From positions 12,959,557-13,023,556 of the forward strand of contig NC_092320.1 in the NCBI RefSeq assembly GCF_036785885.1: 64,000 nucleotides of DNA, written 5' to 3'. Origin of the DNA: Coffea arabica. Taxonomy: Eukaryota > Streptophyta > Magnoliopsida > Gentianales > Rubiaceae. Below, in pieces: positions 1 through 11,051 of the stretch; positions within the stretch are counted from its first letter, which is position 1, and the number at the start of each line of letters is the position of its first letter. The translations under genes and the position numbers were made by a program. The notes under the pieces were generated by a model. The model saw nothing but the letters and a program-made list of their open reading frames with translations. It did not search any database and was not told where the DNA came from.

Positions 1-3000
1 GAATCCCAAATAGTTGTATTGGAATTTAGGGTAACCAAACAAACTTGGAGGGTAAATTAGATTGAACTCACCTGCAAATCTTTGGTAAAACATCGTAATG
101 AAGTGATCATCATTTGTTTGTAAACAAATCTTTTTTAACATTCGCTTATCCCATATTTTGATTTTTTTTTTTTTTTTTGTAATTTTCATAACTAGAATTG
201 ATCAATTCGAGTAGCACAATGCTTTTCTATTTCAAGAAATTATATTTCATGTAGTCCAGCAATTTTGTAAGCATAATACACTTCCTCCCATTCTGCATAA
301 CCTAACAAATAAAAAAAAAAAAAAATTCTGCACGCCATGGATTGGGACTGGGGTCAGACCAAAAAACTCTGCTTACATTCAACTTTTCCTTTCCGATTGA
401 AGCAGAAGTAAATCCAGTACCTTTTAGCATCTTAAACAGCTTGGGTTGGGTTGGTTTATGCTGGTCTGGGCTCAAGGTGATGTCGAACAAACATCATCAG
501 CCCAATGAGTTCCACTTGCAGAATTTTTTTTTTTTTTTTTTTTACTTTGTGAAAAAGGTCCAAGCTCGTTTCGAACTTATCTAGAGTCGGTTACCAGAGA
601 AACTTAAGACAGGGTGGGGAGGCTCGGGAGTAGGAAGAATTGGATTCATTATTAAAAAAAAAAAATTTCACATGAATTACCCTTTCAAATAATGGAGATC
701 ATGTGCTAAAATTTTTAAACTTCTACCCTACAAAATTTAGGAAGCAAGTCGAGCAAATAAGCGGATAATTACTATTGATCTTCGTTATTTAAAAAAAGAA
801 ATCGACCGATTAAGGTCCAAGTGAAACTCGCAATAACTATTCCATGCTTGATTAGAAAAGGATTCCACAACCACTTAACAAAACAAGGATTATTGCAAGC
901 ATCCACAGCCAAATAAGTTAACTTATCCTCCTTCCGGAGGAGGTGGATTTTAATTTGGTTTATACTAAAAATTAAATATTTCTGAAATTTGTAGCATCAT
1001 CTCAAGTTTATGTGGAGAAATTGGCCCAATTGGCAACAATCATCCCATGCTCGATCCATGACGAAGCAGGGCAAGCAGCCAAATCCAAGGGCACTAACCA
1101 ACCATCTTCCCACATACTCTATATCTGATAGAACGGACCAGCAGGAAATTATCATACTAATAATAAAAGAGAGATAAGTCTAAAAGGAGATTGAAAGCAC
1201 TTGGCTTTAACTTAAAGGCTTTTCGATGGTACATACACTTCCCCTGCTTTTCTTTTCTACTATACTCGTACCTTGCGCTTTTTGTCCAAAATTACTAAGG
1301 TTTTGAGGCTAATTTCCTAGTGCGGCCTAGACTTGATGGAGCAAAATTTAAGATCATCATCTAGTTGGCTTGATTCGTGCTGGGGCTTGGATGTAGGCAA
1401 CAAGACCTGGCTGCAGCCATGTTCCTGAGTCAACTTTTGAGAGCATGGATGGAACGCCTGCCTGCCGGAGTACGAAGTTGAAAATGGAGGAGTAATAATA
1501 CTTCATTACTTGGAGCAGTTCCTCAGAATGGACAGTGTGCCTACAATTTTCGGATCTCTAAAGCAGGAAAGCTGATGGGCTACCACCATCCAAGGCCTTC
1601 TTTTTTCATAATGCTAATAAACAAGGGGTTTTTGTTATTTGATGCTTTTCACTTGGTGATTAACCATTGATGGTTTCATTCAGTGTCTCATCAGCCCATG
1701 TTATAGCAGGCTTGTCAGAGCAAATCGATCATATATGTCAGGAAAATATCCTGATGCTTAGTTCAACCTGACTACTACGCAGTCATCAAATAAATCAACT
1801 TACCTCCTAACAAGATCTTCCCTTGCTTGCTCAGTTAACTTATATCCGTATCGAAAAGCATTATCCTCATACAAAGCCCTTAGCCTGCTTGGCTAAACCA
1901 TTTTTCACATGTTCAATTTCATTTCCTTGTCCCGTACGCACAAACTAAAAACACACGACATGGTTCCCAATACAAGAGGTATGGTCGGCATCTTCTCAAG
2001 ACTTGCCTTTGCCAACCCTATCAACTAATCATTTTTCATTTTATTTATGGTTTACAATTGGCGAAAAGACTCTCACTCAAAATCTTTCACCTTTAGTTTA
2101 TTCAATACGATTAAATTAAGAAGCTTGTCGGATCTTGTGAAATCCCACTACTAGCTAGCGTGAGTACTTTGGTGTATGCAAATGGAAGAAAAGTATTACT
2201 ATTAATTAGATGAGAAAAGCACATTGATTGTTAACAATAATAGTACGTACAAATAATCGCCAAAGATTCCACAGTGCTCTCCACTGTCAGCCTGGACAAT
2301 CGCATGGTTTAACTAGATAACACCTGGCCGACGGGCAAGGCTGTTAGGTTAGCATATAATAATACTAATTGTTACTCCTTTCCTTTCACGGAAAAATAAA
2401 AAGGGAAAGAAAATTGAAGATGCACATGATTAGGGCTAATCATTTCTTTAAATTAAGAAGGCCAGTTTGACGGTTGTCAATGACAAAAGACAGAACAATT
2501 TTTCTTTTTGGGGGGAAATGTGAATCAGCATTGTTGGCTCCTCTTTTTGATAATATACAGTACAATAAGGGAGATTTTACTCAACAAGGAATAAAGAAGC
2601 ACACAAGAACGACAAGAAAAAAAATAACGAAAAAACGTTAAAGACATTAATTACGCGTCCATTCATGTACATTTTCGCAAGCGTATATATTAGTATTTTC
2701 GCTGTATAAAGACACTTTTGATCTAGCATAGTTTTAACTGACTATGATTATGTTTTATTGCTAAAAGGTTTGGCTAATGAGTGTCCCCTGCACTTGCTAA
2801 GAAAGGTTTCCGGTGTTAATTTTTTTTTTTATTTATAAAAGTGAAATTAGTTTGAAAAAGTTTTCAAATGTAAACTTGCATTCACATTATGCGTAATTTA
2901 TAAGTATACTAATGATTGTCCCGAGTACACATTTTAAAAAGAGTAAATTTTTTAAATACTATTAGTGTATACACTATCACGGTTGGATGGATGATGCACC

Positions 3001-4335
3001 AGTTTAAGTGATAGTATGCATTATGTTGCCTCTAAATTTAAGCTCATTTATCAACGCTTACCTAAATATCAAGCAAGCTAGGTTTCATGTTACGTTTCCT
3101 ACCATTTTAAGGTGTCTGTTTCCTTTCGTTCTCTTTAAACAATTCGAAGTTTGTATTACAGTGGTCCATAACCTTAGTTTTGGTTGCTTTTCTTTACGTA
3201 CAAAAAGAAGTATATTCTGATTCGAGTGAAAAGGCCTTGAATTCATGCCTATTCATTTGAAAAAACCAATAAGAATAATAAAAAGGCACATGCATGCACT
3301 TCCACACAGTTTGCACTCAACCAATTCATCTTTCACAACAACATAAAATTCTTTTTTTTTTTTTTTCCCTCTTTGCACTAGGAGAGTTATATCCTAACAT
3401 TTCAACAAATAAATAAATCGTATCCTCCGTCAAGGGTTAGAGGTAGAATGATTGGATTATCTACTGATCGGAATAGAATTTTCGATAGATAAAACATTGA
3501 TTTGAGCAAAAGCCACAAATCTACGCAAAACATGGAAATAAAAAATTGTACATTCTTGGCTTTTGTAAACTCTTTCGTATTATAATTATGAAAAAGTTTA
3601 TTACTAATTATAGGTCACCAATCCCACTTAATAAGTGGCATGATTTACTTTTGACAGGGTGTCAAAGTGTCACTTGGGATATAAAAACTATTAGTACATT
3701 TTACCACAAATGATCAGATCAAATTCGGCCAACCCAATACAAGTTCAGCTGGACTCCCCCTCTCCTATAGTATAGGAGCGGAGTAGATTGTGAAGTTAAA
3801 TAAAAAAAAAAAAAGTTTCAGATCAAATTTGGCCACATTTTTTTGAATTTTTTTAACAAGAAGAGATCAGATTTAAGAAGTTTGGAGAATGCTGGGGAAT
3901 TAGAATCGAGGACCTCAAAATCTTGAGGTCAAATTTGGCCACTTATTAGTCATGTCTTGTCTAGGTTCAAATCCAAGCAATAGGTGTTGTGTTAGGGTTT
4001 CTCTAACGGGAGAAACCAACTGGAAAAATTAATTTAAAGGAATGGACAAAATATAGTTATCATTTCTTATCAGTCTTCTTTCCTCCAAAAGTGGGCTGAA
4101 ACGGAAGGAAAGGACATCAAGATTAATAAAAATTTTAAAATTTTCTAAAAAATCTATTATGTGTTTGTAAATTGAAATTTTAATTTATGGATAAAAACAT
4201 AATTAATGCATGATAGTTTCCTTCCTTTTTTTCCTTAATCCAAGCAAGATGGATGGATTCCAATTTTTTCTATTTTCCTTTCCTTTTTTTTTCACTAGAA
4301 TCCTCTACTTTCCTTTTCTTCGCTTTCCTTCAATC
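1..4335. other. Intergenic, no gene recognised
   Basis: This stretch is AT-rich with many homopolymer runs (poly-T near 163-178 and 524-543, poly-A near 310-324). I see no open frame with a recognisable protein, no clear splice-site series and no RNA gene. Short open frames here are low-complexity. Some segments look like decayed repeats, but I could not find paired ends or target duplications. Confidence 0.6.
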
Positions 4336-4345
4336 GTATTACTAA

Positions 4346-5320
4346 GGGGTGCTTGGTTCATGCTCCGGAATTGGAATTGGATATGGAATGAATTATAAAA
4401 AATCAGTATGGGTATAAGCTCGTGGTATCGTTGAAATCACTACTGCTTGGTACAATTTTTAGTGGAATGGGTATCAAAATTATTATTGCATTTTTGCCCT
4501 ATCTTTTTCTTTTGTTGGGTCCATTCACACGGGCCTTTAGCAGCAACCGCCAGTTATCAGCCGCCTTGCTTTCAGCCTATCTGCAGCTATTCCGAAGCCA
4601 ACCCATCCTCCCACCGGAGCTCTCCTTCAACTTCCAGCAACCGAAGATCCCGTCCCACAAGACCTTCATGATAAAGAAGAAGCTGGTGAAGAAGCAGAGA
4701 CAGAACAGGCCCATCCCTTATTGGATCCGCATGCGCACTGACAACACCATCCGCTACAACGCCAAGCGCCGCCACTGGCGCCGCACCAAGCTCGGCTTCT
4801 AAATCTTCTGCGTCCGCCGTCACCATCATGTTACTTGTATTTGTCTCGAGCTTTTTTACTTCTGCCGCCACTTTTTTGTTGTAGGTCTCGATCGAATTTC
4901 ATTTGATTCGAAGTCACAAAATTGAAACTTTAATTTGATTGAAGAAAAAAAAAGAGGGCGAGGAAGGAGTGATACTAGTGAGAAGGAAGGTGAAAGTTTT
5001 TGAGATGTTAAGTGATGGCAACAAGAAAAATTTTTAGATGCCATGGATGAGGAGACAAGTGGTGGGAGGTGATGGGGAAGACAAGAGGGAGGATGACGGG
5101 ATGAGGGTGAAGGGGTGAGTGGATAAAAAAATGTTTTATAAAAACTATCTTGGAATCAAATATAGGAATTAACAAAACCCACCAAATCACTCAGGAATGG
5201 AGAGTTCCCAACTTTTTAGAATTCATTCCAAAATCTTCAATCCCATACCTATTATCCAAGCACTTAAAATGGATATCATTCCAAATCTTGAATCCCATAC
5301 CCTCAAACCAAGCACCCCCT
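4346..5320. mobile_element. PIF/Harbinger-like non-autonomous element carrying an eL39 copy
   Basis: The left end reads GGGGTGCTTGGTT and the right end is its near-perfect inverse, AACCAAGCACCCCC. Both are flanked by TAA (4343-4345 and 5321-5323, allowing one base of slack in the G run), the three-base target typical of PIF/Harbinger. Sub-terminal sequence rich in GGTATGGGAT and TGGAATGA words on both sides is also typical of Tourist-like elements. There is no transposase frame, so it is non-autonomous. Its middle holds an intronless ribosomal protein L39 copy, either captured or inserted later. A slightly longer flank match, GTATTA on both sides, makes the exact boundary uncertain by a few bases. 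Confidence 0.68.
4647..4802 (+). pseudogene. RPL39: Ribosomal protein eL39 (RPL39) retrocopy, start codon lost
   Basis: Codons from 4650 to the TAA at 4800-4802 encode nearly all of the 51-residue large-subunit protein eL39, including [19 protein letters not shown] and [21 protein letters not shown]-type sequence to the natural C-terminus. The codon where methionine should be is ATC (4647-4649), so the normal start is absent. The frame is open upstream to an ATG-free stretch, so an N-terminally extended product is conceivable but unlikely. Substitutions against the usual plant protein are few (for example VKKQ for AKKM, PYWIRM for PHWIRL). No intron interrupts it, and an A-rich tract follows at about 4938-4952, which suggests an mRNA-derived copy. 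It lies inside a Harbinger-like element. Confidence 0.85.
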
Positions 5321-5386
5321 AAGTATTATGGTACCATCTGGAATAACAATGGAAATCCAGAGTTGTATATTTGACAATTAACCAAA

Positions 5387-6176
5387 GGGTTAATTACATT
5401 TATCTTCCTGAGGTTTGACCATATTACTAATCAATCCCTGTAATTTGTCCAAATAACGGTCTCACCCTTTGAATGATCAAACATTTAACAAAAATCCCCT
5501 TAATGCCGAAAATGCCCTTATTGAGGCCATGTTGCATTAAAAAAAGAACATATTTTTATTTTATTAACCCTGAAGCAATCCAAAAAAATAGAAAAAGTTT
5601 TTGCTTATTATTTTATAAAAACCATATCTTTGCTTCCATAAATAGTTTTGAATCAATAATTATTTTAAATCTTAAAAATGAATATTAAAAATTAGATAAA
5701 TTGAAAGAAAAATAAAAAAAGAAGAAATTATTTTAATTCCTGAAGTATAGTTCAAATTGAGGAAAACATGCCTTGTGCTCTCCGCAACATGCCTTGAACC
5801 ACAAATTCTAACCATACTTAAGGATTTAAAATAATTGCTTCTTTTTTATTTTTCTTTCAATTTATCTAATTTTTAATATTCATTTTTAAGATTTAAAATA
5901 ATTATTGATTCAAAACTATTTATGGAAGCAAAGATATGATTTTTATAAAATAATAAGCACAAACTTTTTTCTATTTTTTTGGATTACTTGAAGGTTAATA
6001 AATAAAAATATGTTCTTTTTTTTAAATGCAATATAGCCTCAAAAAGGGCATTTTCGGCATTAAGGGGGTTTTTGTTAAATGTTTGATTATTCAAAAGGTG
6101 AGACCGTTATTTGGACAAATTACAGGGATTGATTAGTAATATGGTCAAACCTCAGGGAGATAAATGTAATTAACCC
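5387..6176. mobile_element. Foldback Mutator-type MITE, 790 bp
   Basis: The element begins GGGTTAATTACATTTATC and ends with the inverse, GATAAATGTAATTAACCC. The two arms (about 5387-5735 and 5832-6176) are inverted copies of each other along almost their whole length, leaving a loop of roughly 95 bases, so the single strand would fold into one long hairpin. It is flanked by a perfect 9-bp direct repeat, TTAACCAAA (5378-5386 and 6177-6185). A 9-bp target duplication with long inverted repeats fits the Mutator superfamily. No coding capacity is visible. The arms differ at scattered positions, so it is not brand new, but the intact duplication argues against great age. Confidence 0.9.
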
Positions 6177-6185
6177 TTAACCAAA

Positions 6186-7783
6186 AGACTTCTGTCCATT
6201 ATCCAGTTATCCACTAACTGGTCTGGTCACATAACCCAATTTCCAACCCAAATTTGTACGTGGACCACTACCAAATTAATGGCTTCCTTATCTTTCGTAC
6301 CCCCAAAAAAAAAAAAAAAAGGCTTCCGCTCGAGTAAATATTCAAGTGCATCAAACCAAATCAACTCAAGCCAATGGACCAACTCAGGTCCCCCGGAATG
6401 AAAAGGAAAGAAATTTAAAAGGAAAAGGAAATGAAAGAGGCCAGCAAATAAAGACACAGAGAGGAGGAGCAAGAGATAAATACAGATACACAAAGTAGAT
6501 GTTGAAATGGAAGAAATTAAAGAAGGAAAGCCAACAAGCAAACTTGACTCCTATTAATAACAACAACAACAATAACAGCCAATCATGAAATCCACGCTTT
6601 TCCTGCAGGCTTATGATTCTTGGTTTAATTTTGATCCAATTTGTTTGAGGTTTGCGATTGCGAGAACCCCGCTGCCCCCACCCCCCACATTCTTCCTCTT
6701 TTAATCTCCTCAAATAATTTTGTAATCCCTTTTGGCTATTTATTAATAACTGTATATTCTTTTCCTTCCACGTTTTATCCTCCTTTTCACAGCACAAACT
6801 TATAAAACACCGAATTTTCAGCTTTATATCCACCTCATTTGGATATATTTTTGTTCAGCAAAAAAAAGAAGAGAGCCTTTTTTGCTGGATCATTTTCATT
6901 GTGTCTAACTACTTGTATTTATTCCTGAAACGGACGATCTTTTTTAGTGGAAGCTCCATTTTTACATAGAGTTTCCAAAAATGGGAAATTTTTTTCTTTT
7001 TGAGCTTTCTCTAAACACACTGTGATCTGGGCTCTACCCGTTTATCCTTCATTATAACAATTTCCCTGAAGAATTTGGACCTGGGTTTTGGACATTCTTG
7101 CTTTTCAGGAAATTTTGGGGGTGGGCTTTTCTAGTTCTGTAAATTTGCGGGGAAATTTTTGAGGTGGTGGTTGCGAAATCAGACTTGTATAGAAGAATTG
7201 TCAAGAGGGTTGTCCAACTTTTGTCATCTTCAGGGGAAAATTGTGAAGAAGCTTGTAATCATTTGGTAAAAATCAGAACTTTCTTGATCAAATATTTTAT
7301 TTTGTTTATAATATTAATATGGTCTGTTTTGTTTTACTTTTTGGGTTTGTTGGAGTTGAAAAGGTCTTTTCATTTGTATAGAAAGTCTGTCTCCATCAAT
7401 TGTGTACCACACACAAACAAAATTATACGTAGATGCTTATATAATGATCAAGTTGGAAAGCCACAAGAGTTGGTGGTATTGAAAGGGCATTTATGTTTCT
7501 ATAGAAGAGACACATGGTCTTCTTGATGAGGGGTTAGTAACAGATGTTTTATGGATGTTTCTGAGAGTAAAATTTGGTTGTTGGGTTGTCATTAATTTGG
7601 TAGAAAACGAGGAATCTGATTTGCAAAGAGAAGATTAAGGTTGTTGCATCCTCAAGTAGTCATACATGATTGTTATGATCGTTTGGGACTTTGAGCTGTC
7701 ACAAGCAAAATTTAAATCCGTGTTGGGGGATCATTTGATTGTTATGAGATCACTTTGAGGAATTAAGGTCAAGTTTGAGGATT
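6186..7783 (+). promoter_or_regulatory. Upstream region and 5' leader of the XBAT32-like gene
   Basis: This segment separates the foldback MITE from the start codon of the XBAT32-like gene. It contains pyrimidine-rich and purine-rich blocks (about 6380-6540) and no recognisable protein. The last several hundred bases resemble a long plant 5' leader, T-rich with several upstream ATGs (for example at 6981, a very short frame). I could not place a TATA box or transcription start with confidence, and a leader intron is possible. Confidence 0.45.
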
Positions 7784-10700
7784 ATGAGATTTTTCAGCCT
7801 TGTGGGAAACTCTTTTGGATGCTCTGCATCTGGAGAGAGACTGGTTTCTGCAGCAAGAGATGGTGATCTTCAGGAAGCTAAGGCTTTACTGGATTACAAT
7901 CCCCGCCTGGCGAGGTATTCAACCTTTGGTGTTCGTAATTCGCCCCTCCATTATTCTGCAGCTCAAGGCCACCATGAGGTATATCAGTTTTAGTTTTTTC
8001 TTGTAAATATATATCCAAAATTCAATGTGACTTTCCACTGAATTTCTTGATGTTACTGAGCAGGTGCTTCAATCCTATGCGATGATAATTAATTGATTTT
8101 TCTTTGTCTTTTAGATTGTATCTCTCCTGATTGAATCTGGAGTTGATATTAATCTAAGGAACTACCGTGGCCAGGTAGGACCCTAGTTCTAAAAACATAT
8201 TTTTCTGCTTTCGTGATATTTTCTATGGTTGTACAATTTAGACAGTAACTACAAGATCAATAGTTTCTGATATTAGGCCGTAAGGTAGTGTTCACATTTT
8301 CAATCACCCTAAACTGAAAGATGACACCAAAAATTGATGTTTATCTATCTGTTGAACAGACTGCTTTGATGCAAGCTTGTCGGTATGGTCATTGGGAGGT
8401 TGTTCAGACTTTGATTATTTTTAAAGCTAATGTATGGTAACGTTTTCCTTGAATCTTTTTGTATACATTTATTTGTCGTAATCCATAGTTTGAACTTTCT
8501 GTACAGGAAAGAAAAAAGATTATCAAACTTATATTTGTATTGGTTTGTAGATTCACAAAGCCGATTATTTGAATGGGGGTACTGCTCTTCACCTGGCTGC
8601 TTTGAATGGACATTCTCAATCCATCCGGCTTCTCCTTGCTGATTATATTCCTAGTGTTCCTAATTTCTGCAGTATCCTCAGAAAACGAGTGAAGAACGAA
8701 GACTCAGTATCAGGATTTGATGAAGAGTAATGGCCATATCAAGTAATTGTTTGTGAAGTATGCAATCCAGTTCTTACTTTCTTTATGCTGATAATTGCCA
8801 TGCCTGTTATTGCAACAGTGCACTTTGTCAAGTTATCAATAAACCAGCTGATGGAGGCATCACTGCTCTTCATATGGCTGCATTAAATGGGCATTCTGAA
8901 GCTGTTCAACTGCTTTTGGACTTGGGGGCTTCTGTAAGTGATATTACTGTGGAGGATGGAACTACAATTGATTTAATAGGTGTGACAAAGTTTTGGTTTT
9001 CTTTATCTTTCCAAGTTTCTAATGGATTCTGGCCCATGATCTCCGTGCTTTATTTAGAATAGACACATATAGAAGTCTTGGCTTGTCATGCTTTGGTAGG
9101 TTTTGACATAGCTGTGATTTTGTCATTTCAATTATCATGACGAAACTATCAAATCTGGGATACTTTAGGTTGAATTTAAATCTGCAGGTGCAGGAAGCAC
9201 GCCACTTCATTATGCTGCATGTGGAGGCAATGCACAATGTTGTCAGGTAATTTTCTGATGATGCCTGGGAGCTTCTTTTATAGTCAGTAAGTTTAATTGG
9301 ATCATTCTTGTTTGTTTGGTTTCAGCTTTTGATTGCAAGGGGGGCCAGTCTCACAACAGAAAATGCAAATGGGTATGTATGATTTGGCTCATTAATTATG
9401 TCGGCTGCTTTTACCAGTCTGTTACCTGATTGTCCTTTGGGAAAACTTAGTCAAGAGCGAAATTTAACATGGCACAAAAGTATCGATTTCTTAATTGGAC
9501 TTGTGGTTTTATTAGAACAATAAATGATTGAATCTTCTTCAAGAATCTGCTTATATCATTTGCTAGTTATCCTGGTCAGGCAGCTAAATATGTCAAACTC
9601 CTTATGACTGCAAAGGAGAAATTACTCAGAAAAAAAAAATTCTTAACGGGCCATGTTTCAGAGTAAAGTCACTAGCTATTTAGGATCACACTGCAAGTTA
9701 ATGTTCTCCGAGCAGTAGGAAACTACTGTTCCATGGAAATCATCTATAGGTGGCTACTGTATTTCTGACTTGCCATAGTAAAGAATGAGCCTCTTAATAT
9801 TGCTTGCTTGTCGCATTCCTTCAAAAATGTGCTCTGAACCAAATCTTGCTAAATGAATTCAGTGTGTGCACCATTATCAAATTTATCTTTTACTATTCCT
9901 ACTATTTTTCCAAGTTTTTGTTGCCAGTGACTTGCCTGCGCTACTAATTTGCTTCCTGAAAAGTTATCTGATTAGCAGATGTTAGTGTACACAATAATCT
10001 TGGTAAGAATAAAATAGTGATAGCATTGACTTGAACATTCATGTCTCCAATGTGCTCTCTGATAAAGAGCTCATAACATACTTGACATGGACTTCTAGTG
10101 CTTGATTTGGGTGATTATCTATAAGTATGTACGGTGGTGATACAATTATCCGGATGCTGCTTTTGGGAATTATTAGGAATATTGTCTTTAACACGATTAA
10201 GTATTCCTTCTAAGATTTTCATTGATTAATGCCAGTGAATGATACCCCCTTCTTTGGTGCTTGTATGTTTCTATTCATAGATGGAGTCCCTTGATGGTTG
10301 CTCGTTCATGGCATAGAGAATGGCTTGAGGAGATCCTTAGCAGACGACCAGAAGGGCAGCCACGGCTTCAACCTTCACCGTATATCTGTCTGCCTCTTAT
10401 GAGCATTGTCAATATAGCTAGGTGAGGTGAACTATTAGTAGGATAGTTTAATTATCAAACTTAATTGAGCGCAACACCATACTCTGTACTATTGTTGCCA
10501 AGGGTAGTGCTTTCTTGATTTACATATATGAGCTTTCATTAAGGTTTATGATTCCAATCCATGCTCAGTAGTATACCATGTCACATGCACAGGCCTCCAT
10601 ACTTTCAAATATACCTTCTCAAGGCACATATTTTGATGCATCAAATGGATCATTGGTCATAAAAAAATATGTTGCAACATTTGCTCTTATGCTCTCGATC

Positions 10701-11020
10701 CTTGATGTATTACCTATTCTGTGATTTAAATTTCTGTTCTGTTTCTAGAATGACTTAGGAGACTGCTAATAAAGTTCTTCTCATTAGATTTTGTTGTTTG
10801 TGGCTTTCAGGGTGATATTGATGGTGGATTTTAGTCAAGATCATGAAGTTTGAAAATTTGCCAATACTTGTAGCAAGAAGTTCTTTGTTTACCATTGCTC
10901 ATACAAAATTGTTAACTAAATTTTGCCTTTATTTGCCTCTTTTGGTTAGTAGTATAACAACTGATGCATCCAAAACAAATAAACTAGTCGGTACAACTCT
11001 AGCTAATTCACTCTCTTTTG

Positions 11021-11051
<31 letters not shown>

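Noticed and set aside
2940-3020. Possible MITE end (ACTATTAGTGTATACACTATC)
   Set aside because: A short palindromic word only; no inverse partner or target duplication could be found nearby.
3960-4020. GGTTCAAATCC-like box B at the left of the window
   Set aside because: No tRNA body around it; isolated match to a short, common motif.
7164-7526. 120-codon open frame upstream of the XBAT32-like gene
   Set aside because: It starts from GTG and not ATG, has no recognisable domain and lies in the probable leader.
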